A DNA stretch of 31,742 bases from assembly GCF_001270495.1 (NCBI RefSeq), contig NZ_LGUR01000260.1:1-31742 (forward strand). The letters run 5' to 3'. The stretch is from Streptomyces viridochromogenes (GTDB lineage Bacteria; Actinomycetota; Actinomycetes; Streptomycetales; Streptomycetaceae). Position numbers and translations under genes: made by a program. The notes beneath the pieces are model-generated. The model was not told the DNA's origin, made no database searches, and saw nothing but the letters and a program-made list of their open reading frames with translations. Each line of letters begins with the position of its first letter. Position 1 is the first letter of the stretch. Positions 1-7,986 of the stretch are shown here, one piece after another.

Positions 1-368
1 GCGAGTTGTTCGGGGCCGACGGGGGTGGGGCTGGGGAAGCGTTCTTGGAGGATGCCCATGATTTCGACGCGTTTGATGGAGTCGATGCCGAGGTCGGCCT
101 CGACGTCCATGCCGAGGTCGAGCATCTCCGCCGGATAGCCCGTCTTCTCCGAAACGACCCCGAGCAGCGCGGCGGCGACGTCCTCTGTGCTGGTGACCGC
201 TGTCGGTGCGAGGGCGGCGGCCTCCTCACGGGTGCTCGCGCCGCCGAGGCTCAGTACGAAGCCGACGATCTCGTTGAGCGTGCGCAGTTCGGCGAGTTGT
301 TCGGGGCCGACGGGGGTGGGGCTGGGGAAGCGTTCTTGGAGGATGCCCATGATTTCGACGCGTTTGAT
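1..368 (-). repeat. Tandem ACP repeat with a 77-bp identical block
   Basis: Positions 1-77 are identical to 292-368, an offset of 291 bp or 97 codons. The block covers the end of each ACP core, from the GIDSIKR serine region onward. The flanks (78-170 against 369-460) are similar but differ at many third positions. This points to recent duplication or gene conversion between ACP modules. More copies may continue beyond the left edge. Confidence 0.9.
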
Positions 369-3300
369 CGAGTCGATGCCCAAGTCCGCCTCCACGTCCA
401 TGCCGAGGTCGAGCATCTCCGCCGGATAGCCGGTCTTCTGCGACACGATGTCGAGCAGCGCTGCCGCGATGTCGTCGGCCGACGCCGTGGACGACGTGGG
501 CTGCGGGGGTGGCGGCTGCTGGGAGGCGGGCTCCGGGGCCGTGGACGCCGACATGGCGGGAGCGTCCGCGGGTGCGGCGGGGAGCGCCGGGGCGTGGGCA
601 GGAGCCGGTGCGGCGGCGGAGGGCAGCTCGGGGGCGGTGGGAGCCGTCGGAATCGGCAGTAGGTCAGGCCCGGTGACGGGAGCGGCCGGAGCGGTCGGAG
701 CCGCTGCGGGGGCCGCCGCGCCGAACTCCATGGACGCCAGGTCCCGCAGGATCTCGTTGGCTCGTAGATGCGTGCGTCCGATGGCCAGACCGTGCTCCTT
801 GACCGAGGCGACACCCGGGATCACCGCGTCGGCACGGCCCTGGTCGTCCGCCCGCTCCAGCAGCCCCATCATGCGCTGGGCGCTGGACAGTTGGCCCTGG
901 AGGTACTCGTCGTGCAGCGCCAGGTGATCGGCGATCAGCGAGGCGAGACGGTCGTCGGCGGGGGCAGGCCCGGGGGGTTGTTCTCGCACGGGTTCGTTCT
1001 CCAGGACGTCTGTGGGGAGGGAAAGGGCCGCGGGGGCCGACCGCGCGGACTGCGACGGCACCGGCTTCGGCGACACAGCATCCGGCCGTTCGGCGACGGC
1101 TGCCGACGTGGGCGTGACGGGAACCGGCAGCGGGGTCGCGGCCGGCCGCGGTCCGGGCGGCGCGGTCTCGGCGACCTGGGCGGCCGGCACCGGTTGAGGG
1201 CCGACCTGAGGCGCAGGCGTCGCGGGGCCGGCCGAACGGTCCACGCGGTACCCCTTCTCCAAGGCCTCCCGATACGCGGCCTTCCGAGCCTCCGGCACAT
1301 GATTGATGCCGTTGAGCGGCACGGTCATCCCCTTGACGGGCTCGGCGACGACCGGCTCGGCCGCGTAGCGGTCCGCGGTCGTCAACGGCAGGCCCAGCAC
1401 CACCAGTTGAGCCACCGCCCGCTTGAGCGCGACGTCGGCGTCCCCGCCGCTGCCCGGGTCGAGCTGCACCGCGAAGTGCTCGCGCTCGCCGAGGATGCGG
1501 TCGACCAGCCGGGTCAGCACGCCCTTCGGGCCGAACTCGACGAACGTACGGAACCCCGCCGCGTACATCTCCTCCACCCGGCCGGCGAACTCGACCGGCT
1601 TGACCAGTTGGTCCACCAGCGTCCGCCGGTTGGCCTCGACGTCCGGACCGTAGGCGGCACCGGGCGAGTCGGCGAACACCGGACGGCGCGGCTCGCGGAT
1701 CTCGGCGTCGGCCACGTGGCGGCCGAACGCCTCGACGGCATGCGCGACGAAAGGAGTGTGGAAGGCGGCCGACACCGGCAGCCGCAGGGCTCGTATGCCC
1801 GCCCCGCCGGCCGCTTCCACGAACCGCTCCACAGCGTCGGTGGCCCCGCCGACCACGATCTGGTCGGGCGCGTTGCGGTTGCAGACGATCAACTCGGGGT
1901 GGGCGGCCAGGAGCTGCGCCACCTGCTCCTCGGCGGCGGTGACCGCGGCCATGGCCCCGGGATCGAAGCCGGAGCCTGCGTCGGCGGGCGGTGCCATGGC
2001 CGCGCCCCGCGCCCGGGCCAGCGCGAAGTAGGTGTCGTCGTCAAGGGCGTCCGCGGCCCACAGCGCGGCCAGTTCGCCGAAGCTGTGCCCGAGGAACCCG
2101 TCGGCCGCGAAGCCGAGTTCGGTCAGATAGCGGTAGTGGCCGGCGGCCAGGGCACCGATGGCGGGCTGGGCGTACTCGGTGCGGCGCAGCTCGCTCTCCT
2201 GGGCGGCGCGGGTCACCTCGTCGAACGCCGGCGGCGGGAACGCGACCCGGGACAGCGGCCGGTCGTGCTCCCCGAACGAGGCGTTGGCCCGGTCGAAGGC
2301 GGCCCGCAGCACCGGCAGCGCGAGCACCGCCGTCCGGCCCGGCTCCACGTACTGGCTGCCCTGCCCGGCGAAGAGCGCGCCCACCTTGCCGACGGTCGCG
2401 GCGGCCCGGCGGAAGTAGATGCCCCTGGGGTGCGACCAGGACTCGGCCGACGGCCTGGCGCGCAGTTCGGCGACGGCGAGGGCCCGCAGCTCAGCGAGTT
2501 CGGCGTCGGTGCGGGCGACCAGGGCGAGCCGCGGATGTCCGGCCGGGGCGGGTTCGGTGCGGGGCGCGGCCCCGGTGTCGAGAACCCGGATCAGGGCATC
2601 TATGTCAGGTTCATGCCAGGCAGATATCCGGCTCGAAGGGAACATCACCCGCAGGTCGTCCCCGTCGCCGTGCTCCTCCAGCACCAGATGGAAGTTGGTG
2701 CCGCCGAACCCGAACGACGAGACGGCCGCCCGGCGCCGGGGGCGACGCGGGTCACGGATCCACGGGCGGGTGCGCGTGCCGACGTAGAACGGGCTGTTCT
2801 CCCAGTCGATCGCGGAGTTCGGCCGGTCCACGTTGATCGTCGGGGGCAGCAGCCGGTGGTGCAGGGCGAGTGCCAGCTTGATCATCCCGGCCGCGCCGGC
2901 CGCCGCCTTCGTGTGCCCGATCTGCGACTTCACACTGCCGACGGCGGCGAACTGCCGCTCCTCGGTGAACTCCGACACCACCGCCGACAGCGCGGACAGC
3001 TCGGTCGCCTCGCCGACCGCCGTACCCGTGCCGTGCGCCTCGAACAGCTCGACCGTGCCGGGGGAGACGTCCGCGTCCTCGTACGCCCGGCGCAGTGCCG
3101 TCATCTGCCCCTCCTTGCGCGGGGCGTAGATGGACTTGAACCGGCCGTCGCTGGAGGAACCGATGCCGCGCAGCACGGCGTAGATCCGGTTGCCGTCCCG
3201 TTCGGCGTCGGCCAGCCGGCGCAGTGCCAGCATGCCGATGCCCTCGCCGATGAGGGTGCCGTCCGCGTTCTCGTCGAACGGCCGGATGCGGCCGGACTTG

Positions 3301-4085
3301 GAGAAGGCCGGGGTCTTGCTGAAGCACAGGTACATGAAGATCGTGTTCTCGGCGTCGCAGCCGCCGACCAGCATCATGTCCGAGCGCCGCTCCAGCAGCT
3401 CGCTGACGGCGGCCTTCACCGCGCCGAGAGAGCTCGCGCAGGCCGCGTCGATCGTCATGTTGGTGCCGCCCAGGTCCAGCCGGTTGGCGATGCGGCCGGC
3501 GACGACGTTGCCCAGCATGCCGGGGAAGGAGTTCTCCTCCCAGGGCGCGAAGGCGAGTTTGAACTTCTCCGAGATCTCCTCCGCGTCCCGGTCGGTCAGC
3601 CCGCAGGAGCGGACGACCTCCTTCAGCACCGGCGTCTGCAGCCGGGCGGACAGCGGCTGGGTGAGCTGGTTGGCGCCGGTGACGCCGAGCACCACGCCGG
3701 TGCGGGAGGGGTCGTACCACTCCTGGCCGGCGCCCGCGTCGTTGAGCAGGTCACGGGCCACCACCAGGCTCAACAGCTGGAGCACATCGGTGACTTCGAG
3801 CGTGTTGGGGGGCAGCCCGAACTCAAGCGGGTTGAAGGGGACGGTGGGGATGAAGCCGCCGCGCTTGGAGTACGTCCTGTCGGGTGCGGCGGGGTCGGAG
3901 TCGTAGTGCTCCGACACGTCCCAGTGGGTGGCGGGGACGTCCTCGATGCAGTCGGTGGCGGACACCACGTTCGCCCAGAACTCGCGCAGATCACGCGACT
4001 TGGGGTACAGGGCGGACAGCCCGACGATCGCGATGGGGTCGCGGGCGAGACGGCGGTCGAGGTCAGTGGGGTGCGAAGCGTTCAC
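1..4085 (-). CDS. PfaA-like iterative type I polyketide/polyunsaturated fatty acid synthase, KS-AT-ACP-ACP (partial, 3' end outside window)
   Basis: Multidomain synthase that would build a carbon chain by repeated condensation on its own ACPs. It starts at GTG 4083-4085 (VNASHPTDLDRR) after an AGAGAG ribosome site; 1361 codons are visible and the frame is open at the left edge. The ketosynthase spans about residues 15-460: active Cys216 in DAACASSLGAVK, then EAHGTGT and GHTKAAAG for the two catalytic His. The acyltransferase (about 520-830) has GQGSQ and Ser668 in GHSFGELAALW. A helical linker (about 1010-1100) and an Ala/Pro-rich spacer follow. Two ACPs carry phosphopantetheine serines at 1239 and 1336 in GIDSIKRVEIMGIL. 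Wording such as FMYLCFSKTPAFS and GSVKSQIGHTK is that of PUFA-synthase PfaA rather than modular PKS. KR or DH domains may lie beyond the edge. The product is unknown. Confidence 0.9.
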   Translation of the reverse strand, partial: MNASHPTDLDRRLARDPIAIVGLSALYPKSRDLREFWANVVSATDCIEDVPATHWDVSEHYDSDPAAPDRTYSKRGGFIPTVPFNPLEFGLPPNTLEVTDVLQLLSLVVARDLLNDAGAGQEWYDPSRTGVVLGVTGANQLTQPLSARLQTPVLKEVVRSCGLTDRDAEEISEKFKLAFAPWEENSFPGMLGNVVAGRIANRLDLGGTNMTIDAACASSLGAVKAAVSELLERRSDMMLVGGCDAENTIFMYLCFSKTPAFSKSGRIRPFDENADGTLIGEGIGMLALRRLADAERDGNRIYAVLRGIGSSSDGRFKSIYAPRKEGQMTALRRAYEDADVSPGTVELFEAHGTGTAVGEATELSALSAVVSEFTEERQFAAVGSVKSQIGHTKAAAGAAGMIKLALALHHRLLPPTINVDRPNSAIDWENSPFYVGTRTRPWIRDPRRPRRRAAVSSFGFGGTNFHLVLEEHGDGDDLRVMFPSSRISAWHEPDIDALIRVLDTGAAPRTEPAPAGHPRLALVARTDAELAELRALAVAELRARPSAESWSHPRGIYFRRAAATVGKVGALFAGQGSQYVEPGRTAVLALPVLRAAFDRANASFGEHDRPLSRVAFPPPAFDEVTRAAQESELRRTEYAQPAIGALAAGHYRYLTELGFAADGFLGHSFGELAALWAADALDDDTYFALARARGAAMAPPADAGSGFDPGAMAAVTAAEEQVAQLLAAHPELIVCNRNAPDQIVVGGATDAVERFVEAAGGAGIRALRLPVSAAFHTPFVAHAVEAFGRHVADAEIREPRRPVFADSPGAAYGPDVEANRRTLVDQLVKPVEFAGRVEEMYAAGFRTFVEFGPKGVLTRLVDRILGEREHFAVQLDPGSGGDADVALKRAVAQLVVLGLPLTTADRYAAEPVVAEPVKGMTVPLNGINHVPEARKAAYREALEKGYRVDRSAGPATPAPQVGPQPVPAAQVAETAPPGPRPAATPLPVPVTPTSAAVAERPDAVSPKPVPSQSARSAPAALSLPTDVLENEPVREQPPGPAPADDRLASLIADHLALHDEYLQGQLSSAQRMMGLLERADDQGRADAVIPGVASVKEHGLAIGRTHLRANEILRDLASMEFGAAAPAAAPTAPAAPVTGPDLLPIPTAPTAPELPSAAAPAPAHAPALPAAPADAPAMSASTAPEPASQQPPPPQPTSSTASADDIAAALLDIVSQKTGYPAEMLDLGMDVEADLGIDSIKRVEIMGILQERFPSPTPVGPEQLAELRTLNEIVGFVLSLGGASTREEAAALAPTAVTSTEDVAAALLGVVSEKTGYPAEMLDLGMDVEADLGIDSIKRVEIMGILQERFPSPTPVGPEQL

Positions 4086-4185
4086 GTTGAGGCTCTCTTG
4101 GTCGGACGGCGGGGCCGGGGGATACGACCAGGGTCGGTTCGGGCCCTGTGGGTGACGCGTGCGGGGGGGGGATGAGGGAGCGGGG

Positions 4186-5043
4186 TCAGGACGTGTGCAG
4201 CAGTGGGGCGATCACGTCGAGCGAGTCGGATCGGCCGAGCATCGTGTAGTGGTCGCCCGGACAGGTGTGGAGGGTCAGCCCGTGCGGAGCGAGCGGCGGC
4301 CAGCCGAGCGTGGCGTCGCCCGGGATCAGGCTCCGCTCCGCCTTCACCAGCACCAGCGGGAGCGGGGCGGGCTCGGGCCGGTGGGGCGCCGTGAGGCGGT
4401 TGTTGCGCAACAGCCCGTCCACGTATGTGTCGTAGAGCTTGCGCAGTCCCGGCAGTGGGGTGTCCGGGAGCAGCGCACCGGCGGCGACCGCCGCGTCCAG
4501 TACGACGGTGAGGCCGCCGTCGGCATCGCACCCGGCGAGCGCGTCCGGAGCGAGATCGACGGCCCGGCCACGTTTCGCCCCCAGGTACATGGCGAACCAG
4601 CCGAGGAGCAGGCCGGGTTCGAGGGCGTCGTCGGGCTGTTTGTACTCCTCGGTGGGGGCGATGCTGTCCAGGAGCACCAGGCGCTCCGGGCGCAGTGCGG
4701 CAGGCATCGCCCGCACCATGGCGAGCGCCAGCACGCCGCCGAAGGACCAGCCGGCCAGGGTGCGTACGCCATCGGCCGGTTCCATCGCGGCGAGCAGCCG
4801 GTCGGCCAGCGCCTCCACGGTCGTCGCCGCCCTGCCCCCGGTCAGCGCCGCATCGGCGTACTCCGGGACGGCACCGAGGTCGAGCACGGTCAGTCCGGCC
4901 CCGTTCGGCAGCGTCTCGGCAAGCCCCTCGTAGACCGTGGCCGCGAGCGCGCCGGGGTGAACGAGATACACCGTCCGCCCGCCGGGTGCGGCGGACCGGA
5001 AGCGGCGGGCCACCTGCGGCCTCACCTCACGCGGCCGTCGCAC
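4186..5043 (-). CDS. Thioesterase, alpha/beta-hydrolase (NRPS/PKS type)
   Basis: Predicted to release or edit acyl chains held on the neighbouring synthase or carrier protein. The 285-residue protein has the alpha/beta-hydrolase triad in order: Ser100 in GWSFGG, Asp126 in VLLDS, and His265 in GDHYTML. The oxyanion region is HPGA (about 29-32). It starts at GTG 5041-5043 with a GGAGAG ribosome site inside the end of the ACP gene; the two genes overlap by 17 bp, so translation is probably coupled. The stop lies about 100 bp before the synthase start, which places the three genes in one operon. Offloading and type II editing roles cannot be separated from sequence alone; the visible part of the synthase has no thioesterase of its own. 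Confidence 0.88.
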   Translation of the reverse strand: MRRPREVRPQVARRFRSAAPGGRTVYLVHPGALAATVYEGLAETLPNGAGLTVLDLGAVPEYADAALTGGRAATTVEALADRLLAAMEPADGVRTLAGWSFGGVLALAMVRAMPAALRPERLVLLDSIAPTEEYKQPDDALEPGLLLGWFAMYLGAKRGRAVDLAPDALAGCDADGGLTVVLDAAVAAGALLPDTPLPGLRKLYDTYVDGLLRNNRLTAPHRPEPAPLPLVLVKAERSLIPGDATLGWPPLAPHGLTLHTCPGDHYTMLGRSDSLDVIAPLLHTS

Positions 5044-5293
5044 GGTGAGTGCTCTCCTCGGCCAGGTAGGACGCCAGTTCCTTGACCGTCGGGTGGTACC
5101 AGAGGGTCGTCGTGCTCAGCTCGAAGCCGAGCCAGTTCTCCAGCTCGCCCGCGAGGATGAGCGCTTCTGTCGAGTCGAGGTCCAATTCGTCGAAGTACAC
5201 CTCTCGCGAGACCTCGTCGGTGGCCACACCGAGGCGGTGGGCGATCTTCTCGATCAGCCACTGCTCGGCCTCCAGAGCGGTCACTACGGCCAT
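5027..5293 (-). CDS. Free-standing acyl carrier protein
   Basis: An 88-residue PP-binding protein carrying an acyl chain on a phosphopantetheine arm. Ser41 in the ELDLDSTEAL motif is the expected attachment site. The helices around it (WLIEKIAHRLGV, ALILAGELENWLG, TVKELASYLAEE) fit a four-helix ACP. The ATG at 5291-5293 follows a good AAGGAAGGA site. It is the first gene of the operon with the thioesterase and synthase. A separate ACP beside a synthase that already has at least two internal ACPs suggests a loading or hand-off role, which is inference. Confidence 0.9.
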   Translation of the reverse strand: MAVVTALEAEQWLIEKIAHRLGVATDEVSREVYFDELDLDSTEALILAGELENWLGFELSTTTLWYHPTVKELASYLAEESTHRATAA

Positions 5294-5388
5294 GGTTTGT
5301 CGTCCTTCCTTGGGCGCTCCTGAGGGATCGAGGGCGCGTGTGGATGGGCATGGGCGTGCGTCGTCCCGCGCGGTGTCCGCGTGGGGAC

Positions 5389-5426
5389 GTGAAAGAAAGG
5401 CCGGCAGTCAGGCCGGTTGTGAAAGA
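5389..5426. promoter_or_regulatory. Paired GTGAAAGA repeats flanking a CCGGC/GCCGG inverted repeat
   Basis: GTGAAAGA occurs at 5389-5396 and again at 5419-5426, 30 bp apart (about three helical turns). Between them lies CCGGC-AGTCAG-GCCGG (5401-5416). The cluster sits about 100-130 bp before the ACP start and could bind a regulator such as the adjacent AraC-family protein, whose members often use direct repeats. The function is inferred. Confidence 0.35.
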
Positions 5427-5520
5427 GCGCGGATTTGAGCGGAGTGCTTGTATTCCGGGGATCGAGCGGGAGCGCCGCGGACAACTACTTGTCAGTAATC
5501 GGTCGGGTGGCACGGTCGTT

Positions 5521-5544
5521 CAGACAAACGGGCCCGTCGGTCTG
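5521..5544. promoter_or_regulatory. 24-bp imperfect palindrome, operator candidate
   Basis: The arms CAGAC and GTCTG surround ACGGGCCCGT, so 20 of 24 positions are symmetric. It lies about 230 bp before the ACP start and about 167 bp past the end of the AraC gene. It has no stem-loop-plus-T-tract look, so a dimeric repressor site is more likely than a terminator. Confidence 0.4.
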
Positions 5545-5689
5545 TGGGTGTCTTCGAGTGGCCGCCCGAAGCACGCAGCACAGTCTTGCCACGCGGCGGA
5601 ATTCTCGACAACCACTCTTCCGGAGGGTGGAAAGAAATCTGTGTTTACGGGCGTAGACCACAAGCGTCCGATGGGTTACCAGCAAGTCA

Positions 5690-5705
5690 AGTACTCACCA
5701 GTACT
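5690..5705. promoter_or_regulatory. AGTACT-CACC-AGTACT repeat after the AraC gene
   Basis: Two copies of the self-complementary hexamer AGTACT separated by four bases lie 5 bp past the AraC stop codon. It could be a weak 3' hairpin or a protein site. Confidence 0.25.
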
Positions 5706-5710
5706 GTCGA

Positions 5711-6607
5711 TTAGCGCTGAGCGCGCATCCTCGCCTCGCAACGGAAGCCGCCGGGTGTCATTTGGACGCGCCGCATGAAGAACTTGCCGAAGTTCGTGCC
5801 CTCGGAGAATCCGAGCTGCCGGGCGATGGCGCAGATGGGCAGGTCCGTGTGGGCGAGCAGGCGGCGCGCCTCCAGGGCGACCCGCGCGTCGATCAGGTCC
5901 TTGGCGGAGGTGCCGGCGACGGCGCGACAGGCCCTGGACAGGGCCCGGGTGCTGCAGTTCAGGGCGGCGGCGTAGTCCTCGACCAGCCGTGTGGAGCGGT
6001 ACGAGCGGTCCAGCTCACGGCGGAACTTCACGAAGAGGTCGCCGCTCTCGCCGCCAGGGGTGACGGCCGAGGCTTCCTGGTGGTGGCGGCGGCACATCTG
6101 GTCGATGTGGAGGAGCGCGACGGCCAGCAGGTGCTTGAGCAGTTCCTCGGCCAGGCCCCGGTCGGGCCGCTGGAACTCCTCCTGCAGAAGGTTCAGAACG
6201 CGCTGTAACGCGATGAGTTCGGACCCCGAAAGCTGCCAGTGCGAGGGGCGCAGTACATCGTCGAGCATGCTCATGTGGGCGCTCATCCGCAGCGGGAACG
6301 TCTCGGTGAACATGATGAGGTCGGCGTCCATGCCGGGTCGCGGAAACGACTGGATCACCTGGTTCGGCCGGGTCCACAGCAGCGTGCCCGGTCGGCACGG
6401 GACGCGTGTGGAGTCGATCGAGAAGCTGCCGGTTCCCTGTGTCACCAGCGCCACCTGGTGGAAATCGAGCCGGTGCGGGGAGGCCAGGAGGTCCGGAGGA
6501 GTCAGGTCGTACACCTCGCGCAGCGTCGCCACCGCGATACCGAGTCCGGCTCTGCAGACGGGGGCGAAGGGGAGGACAGGTACCCGCAACGATGCAAAAT
6601 CGACCAT
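5711..6607 (-). CDS. AraC-family transcriptional regulator
   Basis: Cytoplasmic DNA-binding regulator, about 298 residues. The N-terminal half resembles an AraC-type cupin sensor (SFSIDSTRVPCRPGTLLWTRP). The C-terminal quarter has the double helix-turn-helix: a first helix pair near DYAAALNCSTRALSRACRAV and a second with ICAIARQLGFSEGTNFGKFF, then TPGGFR. An upstream ATG at 6655 is in frame, but the 16 codons it adds are AT-rich and use codons rare in this genome (ATT, TGT, AAA, AGT, AGA), and it lacks a ribosome site, so ATG 6605-6607 (MVDFASLR) is preferred. A TTA codon at 6206-6208 implies bldA-dependent translation. It lies beside the ACP-TE-PKS operon in the same direction, so it probably controls that operon. 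Confidence 0.85.
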   Translation of the reverse strand: MVDFASLRVPVLPFAPVCRAGLGIAVATLREVYDLTPPDLLASPHRLDFHQVALVTQGTGSFSIDSTRVPCRPGTLLWTRPNQVIQSFPRPGMDADLIMFTETFPLRMSAHMSMLDDVLRPSHWQLSGSELIALQRVLNLLQEEFQRPDRGLAEELLKHLLAVALLHIDQMCRRHHQEASAVTPGGESGDLFVKFRRELDRSYRSTRLVEDYAAALNCSTRALSRACRAVAGTSAKDLIDARVALEARRLLAHTDLPICAIARQLGFSEGTNFGKFFMRRVQMTPGGFRCEARMRAQR

Positions 6608-6739
6608 GAACGTTCCGGAATCGACCTTTCTCTGCTTACTTTTACATTCAATCATGGAGGTGGCCGCCCGTCACCAGATCGTCTGGTGCATGCACGAGGT
6701 ATCACGCACCCGACGCATACGTGAAGGGAATTCGACGGG
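6608..6739. promoter_or_regulatory. Divergent promoter region between the AraC and IclR regulators
   Basis: A 132-bp region between two outward-facing regulator genes, with an AT-rich patch at about 6620-6655 that is unusual for this window. A GAAGGGA ribosome site for the IclR gene lies at 6722-6728. It must carry both promoters, which may overlap. Confidence 0.55.
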
Positions 6740-7531
6740 ATGACCACCCCCCACTCCGGAACCCCGGAGCGCTCCGTCGTCGACCGGACGCTCAGCATCC
6801 TGAGCGCCTTCGACCGGGCCAACCGCACTCTGTCCCTGAGCGACATCAGCCGACGGTCAGGGCTGCCCGTTGCCACCGTTCACCGCATCGTCAACAAACT
6901 CCACGCCTGGGGCGCACTGGAGCGCAGTGCCGACGGCGGCTACAGCATCGGACTGCGCCTGTGGGAGACGGGCTGCCTCGCCAGGCGTCCCGCCTCGATC
7001 GCCGAGGTCGCGCACCCGCACCTCGTCGAACTGCACACACAGAGCTCGGCCTCGGCGACGCTCGCGATCCGTGACGGCCTCGAAAGCGTCGGTCTGTCGT
7101 TCGTCGGCGGCGCCGGGGAGCACAACGTGCCGTTCGCCGAGCCCGGCTGCCGACTGCCGCTGCACACGACGGCGCTGGGCCTGGTGTTACTCGCCGACTG
7201 CGACGAGTCCGTGCTGGACGAGGTCTGTGCCGCTCCCTTGCGGGCGTTCACACCCGCCACGATCACGAGCGGCGTCGCACTGAGACGCCACCTGACGAAG
7301 GTCAGACGCGAGGGCTACGCGGTCGTCCACGGCACGCTGACCGAAGGACGTGGCGGCATCGCGGTTCCTGTGCGCGACGCCCGGGGGGCCGTGGTGGCCG
7401 CCGTGGGGGCCGGGGGCCGCGTCGACCTCATCAGGCCGGTGAAGCTGCTGCACCAGGTTCGTGCCGTGGCGGACCATGTGTCGAGGTCGGTTCGGGCGTG
7501 CGGGTGGCCGCTCACGCAGGTCGGCGCGTGA
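6740..7531 (+). CDS. IclR-family transcriptional regulator
   Basis: Cytoplasmic regulator of 263 residues. The N-terminal winged helix-turn-helix occupies about residues 10-65 (SVVDRTLSILSAF, then LSDISRRSGLPVATVHRIVN). The C-terminal effector-binding domain includes LPLHTTALGLVLLA and the EGRGGIAVPVRD segment typical of the family. The ATG at 6740 has a GAAGGGA site about 11 bp upstream. It diverges from the AraC regulator. A TTA codon at 7187-7189 suggests bldA control. The ligand is unknown; control of the neighbouring lipid operon, or of genes not in this window, are both possible. Confidence 0.9.
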   Translation: MTTPHSGTPERSVVDRTLSILSAFDRANRTLSLSDISRRSGLPVATVHRIVNKLHAWGALERSADGGYSIGLRLWETGCLARRPASIAEVAHPHLVELHTQSSASATLAIRDGLESVGLSFVGGAGEHNVPFAEPGCRLPLHTTALGLVLLADCDESVLDEVCAAPLRAFTPATITSGVALRRHLTKVRREGYAVVHGTLTEGRGGIAVPVRDARGAVVAAVGAGGRVDLIRPVKLLHQVRAVADHVSRSVRACGWPLTQVGA

Positions 7532-7549
7532 CGGGCGGGCCGGTGGATG

Positions 7550-7709
7550 CTGCCGCGAGCGGCCCCGCCTTTACCGCCACGGGGATCTGCGGCGCATCCT
7601 GCTCGCGGGGGCCCTCGACGTCATCCGTGCCGATGGCCCCTTCGAACTGAGCATGCGGAACCTGGCCCGCCGGGCGGGTGCCTGGTACGCGGCGCCGGCC
7701 CGCCATTTT
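7550..7709 (+). pseudogene. TetR-family regulator remnant (N-terminal DNA-binding part only)
   Basis: Just past the IclR stop, one frame reads RLYRHGDLRRILLAGALDVI and continues to ARRAGAWYAAPARHF. This matches the TetR N-terminal pattern (YHHGDLR..LL.AALELI ... LARRAGVS.AAPYRHF). Similarity ends abruptly at RHF near 7709, no start codon with a ribosome site is evident, and no ligand-binding domain follows. Probably a decayed or cut gene marking the edge of an accessory insertion. Confidence 0.55.
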
Positions 7710-7916
7710 TACCTGATCTGTTGCTCATTGGAGATGGGAGGAGCGGCTGACACCGGGACGAGCCAGCGGCCGACCAGCGCGTCCGCCGGCGTGCCTGCGT
7801 TGTGCACGGTCTCTGGTCACGCGGATCATCCACGCCACTCGGAGCGCTTTCGCAGGTCGCACAACCGTCCCCGGCGTACAGCCCGACTCGTCTGCCGCTA
7901 CCTGCGGCTTTGCCTG

Positions 7917-7952
7917 GGAAAGGGCCTCTGATCTGGGACGGAGGCCCTTTCC
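7917..7952. terminator. Strong 12-bp perfect hairpin
   Basis: GGAAAGGGCCTC (7917-7928) and GAGGCCCTTTCC (7941-7952) pair perfectly around a 12-base loop. It lies 3' of the DUF6907-like gene, which reads toward it, and has no clear T-tract, as is common in Streptomyces. A terminator is the simplest reading. Confidence 0.55.
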
Positions 7953-7986
7953 GGCCTTTCGGGGGCTTGCCGGTTTAGGCGGCGGA

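Larger units (their letters stand above)
5294..5710. promoter_or_regulatory. Intergenic control region upstream of the ACP-TE-PKS operon
   Basis: This 417-bp stretch shows no supportable gene. It lies downstream of the AraC gene and upstream of the ACP gene, both on the minus strand, and its far part is less GC-rich than the genes around it. It holds three symmetric sequences listed separately (5389-5426, 5521-5544, 5690-5705). The operon promoter should be here, but no convincing -35/-10 pair was identified by eye. Confidence 0.6.

Noticed and set aside
768..4175. A 1135-codon open frame on the plus strand
   Set aside because: It is antisense to the PKS, whose conserved KS, AT and ACP motifs are unambiguous. 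The plus-strand product is Arg/Gly-rich shadow sequence of high-GC DNA with no domain.
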